Positions 35,215 to 47,200 of a DNA stretch of 64,000 nucleotides are shown here, piece after piece (the first letter of the stretch is position 1; every line of letters starts with the position of its first letter). The translations under genes and the position numbers were made by a program. The DNA is from Porodaedalea pini (Eukaryota; Basidiomycota; Agaricomycetes; Hymenochaetales; Hymenochaetaceae). The notes under the pieces are model-generated. The model was not told the DNA's origin. It saw only the letters and a program-made list of their open reading frames with translations, and made no database searches. The stretch lies in contig NBAY01000037.1 of the NCBI GenBank assembly GCA_002794775.1, forward strand, positions 372,001 to 436,000, given 5' to 3'.

Positions 35215-37050
35215 CTAGAATGCCCGCCCTTTCCCTTTGTCCTTCCTTGGCGGCGGGATCTCGGAAAGCACAGACTCTCTTTCTGCGCGTTCGCTAGAGA
35301 GGTCTTGCGTCGACGGACTGGGATTGGTAGTAAAGAATAACGTCTGACTCTGTCTGCTTCTTATAGGGAGTGACTGGGCAGGTAAGGTTGGCTGCGCCGG
35401 CAGTCCCAAGACTGGAGATACAGCCTGCTCAGGAACAGCGGCTCGAGGTAAGGGCGTAGACGCTGGAACAGTCAGTGGTAACGTTGTTGAGTTCGGATGA
35501 CACTCTGCCTGGGGTTTACGACGCATTTGTGCTCGGACATAGTCTGCCACCGCCGCCCTCTTTGAGCTCCTGAACTGCTTCGAGGATGTGGTCGACGAGC
35601 CGGACGATGTTGAGGGGTTCGGATTAGTCGTAAAGAAGAAGCGGCGCAATGACTGCGCGCGCCTCATTCTTGACTGCGTCGGATGTGGTATCGGCGTCGG
35701 GTCTATTTCAAAGTCGACCGCTCTTTGCTTTCCTTTCTCTAGACGTGTCGCCTCCTGCTGTCCCTTCAATTCCTTCTCGTCTACAAGGTCGACCCATGGA
35801 GTCGGCCCGCTGGTTTCAAACAGGGGCGGTCCAGTTTCGTTTGTAGGGACACGTTCCGATCGGATGCGTTGATTCGTTCGTGACTGTGACCGCGCCGACC
35901 GGCTCGAATGACTCGAAGGGTTTGCGATGAAGAACGAAGAATATCTAGGCCGGCGCGGCTTGCGTTGTTTCGGTGGGGACGGGGTGAGTATATGTGGTGC
36001 AAGAGTGGGTAGTGTGAACGGTGTGATCTTCTCATGCAATGACTCGCGAGCGATCGGAAGTGGAGGTACGGCTGACATACTGGTGCGTACTCCGGATGTC
36101 GGCCAGATAGACGGTGGTGCGGTGAAATGAGGAAGGCGGTCTGAGTATAACCGACGGAAGCGTGAGCGATCATGATGTGGTGCGGAGGGAGAGATAACTA
36201 GAGGTTCAGGCGCGACATCGACTATCTGGCGATGCCGGTGACGTAGACAGACAGAGAAGAAGCCAACAAGACCAACACCCAATAAAGACCCAATCACAGT
36301 TCCTGCTATGGCCCCGTCAGATAATTTATCGGAATGTTGACTTGTGCTGAGTCCGGCACTTGCTCCGGACGATGAAGTCTGGCTGTCCGAGGGCGTGGGG
36401 AGCGACTCAATCGGCAGAGAGGAGATGATGGGACTGGCAGAATTTGAAGATGGTGTGAAACTATAGTGACATGAGCTTAAGTCGTTCAGAATGAATAGCC
36501 GCATACCTCAGAGCCAATATGTTCCATACTGTGTCATCGTTAGCGTCTGGAGTTTTCTGGATCACGACGGTATGGTTAACCGAGAAATCCAGCTCGGAAC
36601 CGTCCGCAGTTAAAGGCACCGTCACTTCTTTCTGTTGATACTTTTGAAAGTTCGAAATTGAGAACTGTCTGTCATCGAGCGTGATAAGTAATTTAGGGAA
36701 AGAAGGGCCTCCTACGGCCGAAAGGGTTATCGAAGTGCCTCCATGAGAATTTATGTTAGTGTTAACAATTAAGCTACACAATTCGACATACCTTGGAATA
36801 CAAAAGAGGCGTTTGCCTGACTATGAGATGTCTGTACAGCGGTAATGTCCTGTCCGGGGATACTGAAAAGGCTCCATACGGTGCTGTCGCTCATGGGAGG
36901 ATCGTACTGTATTCTCGCATCCGTCGCGTTTACGAGTTCATTGTTGGAGAGAGAAACCAAATCGGCACAGAAAGCCCGGGGAAGAATTAAAAAAGCAGTA
37001 CATAACGCGCATAAGCAGAAAGACAGAGACGGCTGCAGCGCGTATATCAT
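35215..37050 (-). CDS. Type I single-pass membrane protein, paralogue of the remnant at 807-2,090
   Basis: Three exons (37050-36792, 36738-36507, 36460-35215; introns of 53 and 46 bp) give 578 residues. Order: signal peptide (LSFCLCALCTAFLILPRAFC), a beta-rich ectodomain of about 150 residues with the segments VNATDARIQY and GTSITLSAVGGPSFPKLLI, a Ser/Thr-rich stalk, one transmembrane helix (AIAGTVIGSLLGVGLVGFFS), a basic stop-transfer RHRHR and a long Pro/Ser/Arg-rich cytosolic tail of about 340 residues with repeated FFTTNPxPST motifs (three copies, one reading FFIANPSSHS). This layout is widespread in agaricomycetes, but I know no assigned function; surface sensing or wall contact is a guess. 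Intron positions agree with the decayed paralogue. Confidence 0.75.
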
Positions 37051-40000
37051 TCAACTAAGCTTCTGAGTTCAAGAGGAGTGTGTGGCGGCCAGCCGAATGA
37101 CCGTGAAAGACTAGACAAAGTCAAACCGAGCCAGGCGACGAGAGAGAAAGAGCATATAAGATGGTGAGGCGGGTGGGAGAAAGATCGGGCTGGAACTCGA
37201 CAGCTTGTCGCTTATAAGAGCAGATAACATTCATCAAAATCACGTTGCGGAGAATAACTGATGACCCGTTGTACCCGCATCCAACTTCGAACCAATTGAA
37301 GGAGATGAGAATGATCGGACCATCAAAGATGCACAGCTCCTAATTTCCGTATGCGGTATGTACTTTCGCAAATGCCGACTAAGCGCAAGCGAAACCATTG
37401 CTGTCCGGCCTTATCGAACTCCTTTTGGATCAGTACTGAGAACTCGAAATGATTTGAGGGAAGGCTACAACTTGGCTACAACGCATAGCCAGCAACTGAT
37501 ATCCGGACTTGAGTGAACGGACTTCAAAAATAAAGATTGACCAACTTGCATCAAGCACTCAGATCCTGACGTGGAGAATCAAATTCCCTGTCCCCTCTGA
37601 TTCAGTGAGAATTTTGATGTTAAGAAGTGATCGATTCTGACACAGTTTCGGGTTTACAGCGGAAGGGATTCAGAGAACCATTGCACATAAAAGAAATCGA
37701 CCGGATCAAGTTAATGAAGAAACAATATTAGATAGCTTTCCAAAAAATACCAGGACAGACAGGTTCTGTTGACTTTACCAAACAAACTGAGCCGGCTCAG
37801 CATCAATCTACAAGAAACTTGGTAGATGATGACCCACCACATTTGAGACTATTCTCGGAGTAAGACTCTGCCATCTTCCCTTGAAGGCCGCTTCTCATGA
37901 TTGTCTGTGAGAAGATAAAAATAAGCATAAAGGTCGTGATGAAATTGGTTATCAAGGAAGCGACGATACATGTCCTTCCTCTTACTGCATCTTCTTTATT
38001 TTTCTTTTTGTTCTTTCGAATAATTTATCTAATTTATCTAACCGATCAAACGCGTCAAGGGTTACGGCATTTTTCTCAAGGCGACTGAGATGCTCTACAG
38101 TCCACCAAATGCTCCATCACATCTGAAATTGAGATGATGTTTAGGTGCGGGAGCGGGAAACGAGCAATGATGCTGGGAAGAAAACTAGGCGCTGTACTAC
38201 GGAAGGATAGCTCACTTGGCAACAGTGAAAGTGTGAGCATGAACCGTGATCGTACATCCTGCAATAGATTTCATTAAACAATGGGAGCCCAATGAAGCGG
38301 ACCCCACAAAAAAAATTGAAGCAAGCAATCAAAGATCCGCCGAGAGGTTTATTTGCTATGGTCGAGGCGTTCTGTCCAACGGAGCTCGACTATGGGAAGT
38401 ACTTTGTAGTTGGATGTTATTCTCTTGCCCGATGAGCGGAGACAGCCTTATCGGTTCACAACGTTACGAGCAGAAATTTTTTTGCGGTTAACGGCCATCA
38501 ATGTTATCACGTGCAACACACGCGCTCGTGACGCGTCGTAATTGCATTTGTCACGATGCATGTCTGACAATGGTCGCCTGGACAGCCGTCGTCCGATAAT
38601 CCTACATGCTGTAGCTTCTACTGTTGATGGCAACATAAATCATCTGTGCTGACCCATAGCTATTGTACGTATTGTATCTTGAACATTAACACAGTGGCAC
38701 CGCAACTATGCACATTGTACAGTATTCTAGGCTACGATGAAGATGGGTCAAATCATGCATATTTCTCTTCTGGCCGAATGTTACATCACGGGATAATTGG
38801 AATCTGGTGTAGAAAGAGATACATTTTTTACTGGTGGCAATGGCCCACATCACTAAATCATTTCTTTTTATATGAAAATGCAAGCTCTCATTCAGATAAA
38901 CTCTCTTACCTATGCTTAGTTATCTGTAAACCGTCGATAGCCCAGCACTTTCTTCCGGGCCGTGATATACTGGTTCCACTTTTAATGAATATATCGGCTC
39001 TGGTGTAATAGAGCATTGTGTCTGCTGTGCGACTTGCATTCAAATGCTTACCAGTAGTTTCTGGCTCATGATGCTTGTACCTAAGGCTAGTATGCAGCCA
39101 ATTGGCAGATTTATGTAGTCCTTTTATGTCGACGGACATTAACTAGTCTGCGCACCCATAGAAAATTAAAGAAGTTAGAGTACCCCTCCAGTTATTCATA
39201 TAAGCTAGCTCAGCATATAGTCCATATCTCACGCTACTCCGACAGAACGATTTAGTCCAAAATTTCAATGCGGATTGAGCAAGAGCATACGCAAGGACTC
39301 GGAAGCACATGATGGAATCTTTCATGAGAAAGCCGATTAGACGACAAGCTGCGCCTGGGATTTGATACGCCTTCAAGTTTTGAACACATTTCTGAAAGCG
39401 CAAGCAAAATAGCGGGCTTCGTTAAAGAGCTTTGCAATCCAGATCTTATCGCATGCGCTGCCGATGAATATGAGAGCGTCGGCATCGCTCCCAAAGATAA
39501 ATAATACCTATATGTTTTAGTGTAACTTGAGGAAACTCGCTTCAGAGAAGTTCTGGCGAGCTTCATTCACCACGCTTTCCATTGGAATAACCACCAGAAA
39601 ATTAAGGAAGTAAGTTGTTGTGATTAAGGATGGTGCAATGTAGAATACAAAGATCCTCCGGCTTTTATAATACAAAGCATAAATCCTCAGCATAAGTACG
39701 ACTACAAGCCAGATGATTAGTCATGGGCTTTCCTGAGGCATTTGTAAAGACACGAACAAATCGACTTACAATCAGTGACAAGGCCAAGGAATATCGTAGA
39801 CATCCAGTGGAACCTAAGCAGCGTAGTACCTTTCAACTAATAAGACAATAACCCAGCACAAGTTCAGTAAATGAACGAACATCTCCGAACATGTCGGCGT
39901 CAGATTCTGTCAGTAGATTATCAGTAAATTGTTAAATCACAGCTGGAAACGGAACACAGAGATCACAAGTTTGGAAGAAGTACACAATCTGGTTTGAAAG

Positions 40001-42015
40001 AGGCTCGCTCCATCGGAAGCTTCGTAAAAGAAAAGAACTAAATTTGCGCCCGACTTCATAAATAGCCTGACCTAAATAATAGCGTCAAGACTTACCACTA
40101 GTACTGTACTGTTCTCGAAGCTACAGCCCAGCCTAGTAAGTTCCTCAAATTGCTAAGCATTAACGGTTGCTCACATAACGACAGTCAGTATGCAATATCT
40201 CAGCTGAGGTCTAATCGTTCAGGAAAATAAGAGAGTGCGGGGGCTGCCACAGCTGCGGAGGAATTCACCGTAAGCTTTCCCGTAGCCCAGTTCGCCAGTC
40301 CGGTACTAGTCGTATCTCGCTCGGCAATAGAGAAATGAACTACGACTCATTCAATTTTACATTTTACTTACCCACATCGCAGCAACTTCGTAATCATATG
40401 TTCCCATTGGCAAGGGCGAGACGTTTGATCAAAGGCAAACGATTCTGGAGACTTAAGCTTCTTGAAAGAGCGATAGACTCACAAATATTGTAAATGTAAA
40501 GCATCATTGAGGATACTGCGCGAAATGAGGGCTTAGCATCGACTCTTTTCGACAACACACAGACTCACTATTAGACATTCTACCCAAATGTTTAATCCAC
40601 CCTAGCTGAGCAAGCCCATTTTTGAATTGGCTGGTTAGGTCCGTGTCAGTGCTGCCTGTCATATTTGGAATGTCTGCAGGTGGATAGATCAAAATGTGAG
40701 GGTAAACGCACGTTGCTGCATATAGTAATAAGCGGTTAACCATGCGGGTTTTTTGGTAAGAAAGATCACAGCAACCGTTAGAGATGCCGAATTCCAGATA
40801 AGAAAGGTGACACCTACTCGAAATTTCTCTCAATCAGTGAAGAATCACATATAACGCGTCTCTGGGAGATTCTTCGACACGAGCGAGGCCCAACCTCAAG
40901 GATTCATTGATGGACTTTACCTAAGAGATGAAAGTTAAAAACACGTAACCTTGCCTTCACTAATAGGATAAGAGCACCAAGCACTGCTGATGCGGTGAGC
41001 AAGACAGAGTGGAAAGAAGACATGTCACGGAAGTGCGTGAACAGCGGAGCGACCAGCATGGCGTGAAGGGCACTGAGCTATGGTAAGTGCGAGATGTCAT
41101 AGGACCTGAAGCCGATCCAAAAGTATGGCGATGTAGTGCAAGCACGTGCTTTGACCTTTGACCTGAAAGTTCTGAAAATGGTTTCCAGAGTCGAAGGAGA
41201 ACTCAGATGAATAGTATGTTTAGGAGCGAGAGGCACAAATCGGCGGCATTTTGTTTGAAGCCTAGTATGAAGTTTTCTGCTTTGAGTCAAGCCAAAACCG
41301 AAGAAATCTGTCGCGAATGATCAATCAAAGCGCCAAAAGAAGCTATCCAATTTCTAGAGCCTTCTTTTTGCAAGATTTCAGTGACAAAAGTAGAGAAAGA
41401 GCGTTGCTGCCTTCGCCGCTATTGTAGGGTGCCAATCAGAAGCCGATGTTAGATCAAATCAAGCCATTTCGCAGTAAACGTGCTGTAGAAGTATGTTCAT
41501 GAGAGCAATCAACGCTCTTAAGGTGTCATCCCGTTATAAGGGACAGTCAAGAAGACAGCTGAGCACCGAAGTAACTTACGCAAAGACAATAATTAGGGCC
41601 GGTTGTTTCTCAAATACAGATAAACACGACCATACAGGCTTTTTCCTTGTTTTTTCATTCGAGTTCGCGCTTTGCCAATTGCTTCGGACTGCATTGCCAT
41701 CAACAGTCAAGCAGATCAAGCTAATCTATAGGCATATTTTCTGATCAATCCTTGTGACGCCTATGACCTTGATCTGTCGCTTTCAACTCTACCCTTGTTG
41801 CGGAGCGAGCTTCTCTTTATCCATATTCTACAAGGCATAGCTCAGAGGATAGTAAAAGTTGAGGTCACCTTCGTCCAAGACTGAACTATGTTCTGATAAT
41901 TACCGTCTTTTCGTCTTTTCGTCAGAATCCCAGATGTCAAGCAAAAGTCCTCTCTACCGACGATTTACCGGAATGTCTGAAAAAAAAGTGAACCAATTTG
42001 ACAGCAAGAGCAATG
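37051..42015. other. 5-kb region without a defensible gene
   Basis: AT-rich with many stops in all frames. On the minus strand between about 39,100 and 41,300 there are several possible splice donors (GTAAGT) and hydrophobic stretches such as HSVLLTASAVLGALILLVK near 41,000 and MVNRLLLYAATCVYPHILI near 40,730. They do not join into one frame, so an intron-rich membrane protein gene or its remnant may lie here. The retrotransposon inserted at 42,016-42,020. No RNA gene is identified. Confidence 0.4.
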
Positions 42016-42020
42016 GATAC

Positions 42021-42433
42021 TGTTAGAACCTGAACTTTCACCTTTTCCTTTATTTTCCCTTTTACCATTTCCTTTATTATATTCGTCCTTTTCATTATAT
42101 TTACCCATCTTACACAATCATTCTAACACTACCTTCATTCGTTCCATTCCCACTCGTTATGTAATGTTAGGTAATATAGTCTCACGGTCGTCGCTATATA
42201 AGGTCTCAGGAATCGCATGAACTCCTTGTTCTGCTTTTCCTCTTACCTCCGCGACGACCTAGGTGAGACTCGTCCCCCTTGTATTAGTTTAGACTTGTAT
42301 TAATCCTCTTACCTCCGCGACGACCTAGCCTGAGTAAGCGTGTCCCGAGTCTACGCTCGAGTATAGCACGTCCCAGACAACAGTCAGCCGAGGCTTGCCC
42401 AGTCCGAGTCGTCTCCCGGGCTCCCGCCTAACA
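42021..42433 (+). repeat. 5' LTR
   Basis: 413 bp, TGTTAGAACC...CCGCCTAACA. It contains the predicted promoter (TATATAA at 42,195) and an internal direct repeat CCTCTTACCTCCGCGACGACCTAG (two copies, about 42,239-42,262 and 42,306-42,329). It appears identical to the 3' LTR. Confidence 0.96.
42195..42201 (+). promoter_or_regulatory. TATA box of the retrotransposon
   Basis: CGCTATATAAGG in the LTR, 33 bp upstream of the predicted RNA 5' end at 42,228, a standard spacing. Confidence 0.7.
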
Positions 42434-42434
42434 T

Positions 42435-42445
42435 AAAAGCAGAAC
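42435..42445 (+). promoter_or_regulatory. Self-primer binding site of the retrotransposon
   Basis: AAAAGCAGAAC starts two bases after the 5' LTR. It is not a tRNA 3'-end complement (no TGG start). It is the exact 11-nt complement of GTTCTGCTTTT at 42,228-42,238, which lies 33 bp after the start of the TATA box and so at the expected 5' end of the transcript. This matches Tf1-type self-priming, in which the first 11 nt of the RNA fold back as primer. Confidence 0.75.
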
Positions 42446-43143
42446 CTCACCCAGGCTCATCCCCAGCGTAAGTCGTCGCTGTCGACTCGCCTTCACTCGG
42501 TCTAGAGGAGTGCTCCCCTCGACGGACTTGACGTGTAAACCCCCTAAACGACAACCCTCAACCCTGCCCGGACGTTTTCGGACGTTCGTGTATTACGTAA
42601 ATATATCAACCGACATTTTCCGACCCTGGCTCTACGAATTAGCCTCTGGTGGAGCACGCACCTAACGTGGACGTGGGTAACAAGACGAGTCCAAACTTCG
42701 ACGACAATCTCGTTTGTAATCTCACTCGGATCTTACCGCCTCGTCATCAACTTCGCTGACGAACCCGCTCAACGTTGGCGTAACCCCGGATCGAACACGC
42801 AACCGATCCCTGTCCCTCCGCCAACGTCAAGATAGATCTCACCGACGAACAGCAACGGGCTCTTCCTGCTTCAGCCCGTTGGGATCCAGACCGACCAGGC
42901 TACGTCGCGACCAATAATAGCGGCGTCACTCACGACATCTGGTGGAGTGAAATCCGGCACAGCTGGTATTCATCAGATGAACGAGGGAGGAGAGCAAGGT
43001 GGCCCCCAGCCGCTCCGTCGTCACCTGCACCGTCAACGTCTACGGTCAACCTACCACCGACCCCAGGTCCTTACCGCGAAACCAACAGAGACCCCTCACC
43101 GCCGACTCCTCCAGAACCTTCGACACCCGCACCCGAACCCGCG

Positions 43144-44226
43144 ATGTCAGCAGAAGGTTTTAGCCAACAGCAAATGGCGCAGATCGCGGCCATCATTGCG
43201 AATGCCTTCGCCCATCAGGCGAACAACGCCCCAGCACCGGTCGTGGCCGCTAACCCCCCGACCCCCAACATAGATGTCGCCCGGCCACGAGAATTCACTG
43301 GTGGCGACGATTACCTCGACTTCAGACGTGAAGTCCTTCTTTTTGTATCCGCAAACCCGAACCGATACCCTACGTCGGAGAGTAAGATTTATGTAGCTCT
43401 CTCCTACCTGAAGGGTGGTAATGCGGCGACGTGGGCGCAGAACTACGTCGAGGAGTCGACAACGTCGGGAATCGTCACCTTCACCGACAGCTGGGAGAGA
43501 TTCCAGGAACGACTCGACGCCTCGTTCGACGACCCGAATCGCAAGGAGGCGGCGCTGAAAGAATTCCGGGAGAAGGTTCAGAAGGACCTCACCGCAGACA
43601 AGTTCTTCCAACAGCTCGACGTCATCATCAAGCGTGCGGAACTAAAGGACGACGGCATCATCTGTGACCGTCTCAAACGCGCAATGAACATCGAAGTAGT
43701 GCGTGGAGTCCTGAGATCAACGCCGGTCCCGACGAAGTACGAGGACTGGAAGAACAAGGCTATCGAGATCGATCGCGGCGAACAACAGATCCGCGCGATC
43801 CAACGAGGCCGCCCGTTTATACCCCAGCCTCGCCCGCAGCAACAACAAGGACCCCCGGCTCGCCGTCAAGTAGCGGCCCCTCACGTCGACAGATGCGACG
43901 CGACCGGCGTCACTTTCGGAGGCGCTGGACAACCGATGGACGTCTCAATGAACGAGGCGCAACGACGATGCGCGTGCTGGATCTGCGGCGGGCTGGGCCA
44001 TTTCAAGGACAAGTGCCCACAGGGGAAGCCGATCATCCAGCGCATGCTAGAACTAATGGCACCAGGCGAACGCCGCATCCTCGCGGACGAGCTCGGCGCT
44101 ATGAAGGAATCGGCCTTCGAGGAAGTCGTAGACACTCGGAGGTCGACGGTGGAGGACTATGTGGAGGAAGAAGAGAATGACGAAGAGGTCGTCGACTCGC
44201 AGGGTTTTGCGAGTGGTCAGGTGTAG
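43144..44226 (+). CDS. gag: Retrotransposon Gag
   Basis: 360 residues from the first in-frame ATG (43144) to TAG (44224-44226). A Pro/Ala-rich start is followed by a retrotransposon gag domain (FTGGDDYLDFRREVLLFV ... WAQNYVEE ... FREKVQKDLTADKFFQQ), a basic Gln/Arg-rich linker and one CCHC zinc knuckle (CWICGGLGHFKDKC), as needed for RNA packaging in virus-like particles. The end is acidic (EEEENDEEVVDS). The frame is also open for about 360 bp upstream of the ATG, from after a TAA near 42,781, with Pro-rich codons, so a longer product from a non-AUG start or spliced RNA is possible. The 3' end overlaps the pol frame, which is read after a -1 shift. Confidence 0.93.
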   Translation: MSAEGFSQQQMAQIAAIIANAFAHQANNAPAPVVAANPPTPNIDVARPREFTGGDDYLDFRREVLLFVSANPNRYPTSESKIYVALSYLKGGNAATWAQNYVEESTTSGIVTFTDSWERFQERLDASFDDPNRKEAALKEFREKVQKDLTADKFFQQLDVIIKRAELKDDGIICDRLKRAMNIEVVRGVLRSTPVPTKYEDWKNKAIEIDRGEQQIRAIQRGRPFIPQPRPQQQQGPPARRQVAAPHVDRCDATGVTFGGAGQPMDVSMNEAQRRCACWICGGLGHFKDKCPQGKPIIQRMLELMAPGERRILADELGAMKESAFEEVVDTRRSTVEDYVEEEENDEEVVDSQGFASGQV

Positions 44227-44244
44227 CCATCGGGGCGACTGACC
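44202..44244 (+). promoter_or_regulatory. Predicted programmed -1 frameshift signal between gag and pol
   Basis: In the gag frame, G GGT TTT (44,202-44,208) fits the X XXY YYZ slippery rule. Six bases later GGTCAG (44,215-44,220) can pair perfectly with CTGACC (44,239-44,244). Inside the loop GCC (44,226-44,228) can pair with GGC (44,234-44,236). A -1 slip on TTT continues as TGC GAG TGG TCA GGT GTA in the pol frame, past the gag stop. Spacer and stem placement match known frameshift cassettes. The call is inference. Confidence 0.65.
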
Positions 44245-47200
44245 GAGAAGAACAAGAGACTTCAAATCCGGATTCGCTAAAATATAACCAACCGTTTGTA
44301 CAATACGTAGATGCGAACAACGTCGATGGTTTTCCCGATTACGAAGTCTCCACCGGTGTGAACAAGAATGAGGGGTACGAACAGCTGTTCATGAGAGGAA
44401 CTGGCGGACGCCAGCTGGACCTTCTCCTAACCGTCGAGCATGAAATAGCTGGTGAGGCGAGAGAGGTAGATGCGCATGCCCTTGTGGATTCGGGATGCAC
44501 GGGATCCTGCATCGACGTCAGGTTTGTCGAGAGGTACGGGTTGGAAACGAAACGCTACATTCGACCCCTCGCGGTGCTGAACGCCGATGGCACGCACAAT
44601 GAGGCCGGATTGATCAAGGAGTACGTTGACGTCGAACTCATGATCGGCCGTCATCGGGAGAAGATCGTCCTCGCAGTAACGTCCCTAGCGTCATCGAACA
44701 TCTTCCTGGGGTACGACTGGCTTCGACGTCACAATCCGGAGGTCGACTGGAAAACGGGCTCGATCGAATTCACCCGCTGTCCAGAAGAATGTGCGATCGA
44801 GAGGGAGACGGTGGAGGACCTAGGCGAGGTGAAGAAGGTGGTGGAGCAGATGAGGAGGGTGAGTGAGATGCGAATGGACAAAACGTCCTGGCCCGCATAC
44901 CTCAACGACTACGCCGACGTTTTCAGCGAAAAAGGTTTCGAGAAGCTGCCGGAACACCGACCCTGGGACCATGTCATCGACTTGAAGCCCGACTTCAAAC
45001 CGAGCGACTGTAAGATCTACCCGCTCACGCCGACTGAGCAGCAGTCACTCAAGGACTTCCTTGATGAGAACCTGAAGTCGGGTCGCATTCAACGGTCGAT
45101 ATCGCCCATGGCGTCGCCCTTCTTCTTCATTAAGAAGGCCGACAAATCGCTACGCCCCATCCAGGATTACCGTAAGCTCAATGACGGTACGATCAAGAAC
45201 AAGTATCCCCTCCCCCTCATTGACGAACTCGTCGACAAGGTCAAGAAAGCGAAATACATCACTAAGCTTGACCTTCGCTGGGGGTACTACAATATCCGGA
45301 TCCGCGAGGGTGACGAATGGAAAGCAGCGTTTCGCACGAACATGGGCCTCTTCGAACCGACGGTCATGTTTTTTGGCCTTTGCAACGCGCCGGCCACGTT
45401 CCAGGCCTTTGTCAACCACATCTTTAAGGACCTAATCTATGCGAACTTGATCATCGTATACCTCGATGACATCCTGATCCTCTCGGAAACCATTGAGGAG
45501 CATATCGACACGTCGAGGCGCGTACTCCAGATCCTCCGAGAGAATGGCCTGTACCTGAAGCCGGAGAAATGCGAGTTTGACGCCAAGGTCGTCAAATACC
45601 TCGGCCACATCATCGGCAATGGAGAGATCAGGGCTGACCCGGCAAAGACGGAGGCGATTGCGAACTGGCCAGTCCCACGGAACCTCAAGGAGCTGCAACA
45701 GTTCCTCGGCATGGGAAACTGGCTGAGACGGTTTATTAAGGACTACAGCAAGGTGGTCCGACCGTTGACGTCGTTAACGGGCAAGAAGGACTGGGTATGG
45801 GAGACCGAACAGCGGGAAGCGTTCGAGGAGCTGAGACGACGTCTCTGCTCACCTCCAGTCCTAGCCATCGCCAATGACGAGGGCCCTTTCCGCATAGAAG
45901 CGGACTCGTCAAACTTTGCGCTCGGTGGTGTGTTGTTGCAGAAGCAGGAAGGGAAGTGGAGGGTGATCGCCTACAGGTCAGAGGCACTTGAACCGGCGGA
46001 ACGAAACTACGAGATCTACGACAAGGAGATGCTCGCGATCGTTTCGGCGCTCAAGGAGTGGCGGCAATACCTCCTTGGCGCTCGCCACAAAATTGAAATC
46101 TGGTCCGACCACGCCAACCTCACCTACTTCAGGTCAGCGCAGAAGCTGAGCTATCGTCAAGCTCGCTGGCGAACCGAACTCGAGGAATTCGACTTCCACC
46201 TCGAACACAAGTCGGGGAAGACAATGGGCAAGGCCGACTTGCTGTCACGCAAGGCGGGCTATGATCAGGGCAAGGATGACAATGACGGCGTCGTGTTCAT
46301 CAAGGAGAAATGGCTGAACCGTGGGGTGGTAAGGACGTCGCGTGATGATATGTTGGAACGAGTGAGTGAGGCGCAGAGAGCGCAAGACAAGTCAGAGAGG
46401 CCGACGAATATGGTGAAGGTCGACGGGTTGTGGCGGATGAAAGGCAAGGTGTACGTGCCGTCGACGATGAAGGAAGCGGTATTGCGGGAGTACCACGACT
46501 CGACCCTGGCAGGACATCCTGGATCGTCGAAGACGGTCGAACTGGTACGTCGAGACTTCTGGTGGGCGTCAATGTTCTCCGATGTCCGAACATACGTCCG
46601 AGGATGCAACCGTTGCCAACGGACGAAAGCCTTAAGAACGTCGAGGTCGAGACCGCTTCATCCTAACACGATCCCTGAAGGTCCCTGGGAGATCGTCACG
46701 GTCGACCTAATCGGAGAACTCCCGGACTCTAAGGGACACAATGCTATCTGTGTCTTCGTGGACAGATTCTCGAAACAGATGCATGCCATCCCGACAACGA
46801 CGAGACTGTCAGCGGAAGGCATGGCTCAGTTATACCGAGACCACGTCTTCCGCCTCCATGGCCTACCGAAGAAAATCATCCACGACCGAGGCACACAGTT
46901 CGATGCATCGATGATGAAGGAGCTATACAAACTCCTACACATCGAAGGCAACCCGTCGACGGCATACCACCCACAAACGGACGGTCAGACGGAACACGTC
47001 AATCAAGAGCTCGAACAGTACCTCCGGCTCTTCGTCGATCATCGGCAATCGGACTGGAAGGACTGGCTCCCCCTCGCAGAGTTCGCCTACAACAACCGCG
47101 AACATTCAGCGACAAGGATGTCACCCTTCTACGCAAACACCGGACGTCACCCTATGAGCTTCGACACCGTACGAACTTCCTCTGCCAACATGTCGGCGGA

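Noticed and set aside
35588..36130. Plus-strand frames opposite the type I membrane protein tail
   Set aside because: Shadows of the Pro/Ser/Arg-rich coding strand.
39100..41300. Possible intron-rich membrane protein gene on the minus strand
   Set aside because: Hydrophobic stretches and GTAAGT donors exist, but I could not join exons in one frame and no family motif is clear.
42947..43273. 108-codon frame in the retrotransposon leader overlapping gag
   Set aside because: Its end overlaps the start of gag in another frame, and the composition (Pro/Arg/His) looks like a frame shadow of the Pro-rich gag leader.
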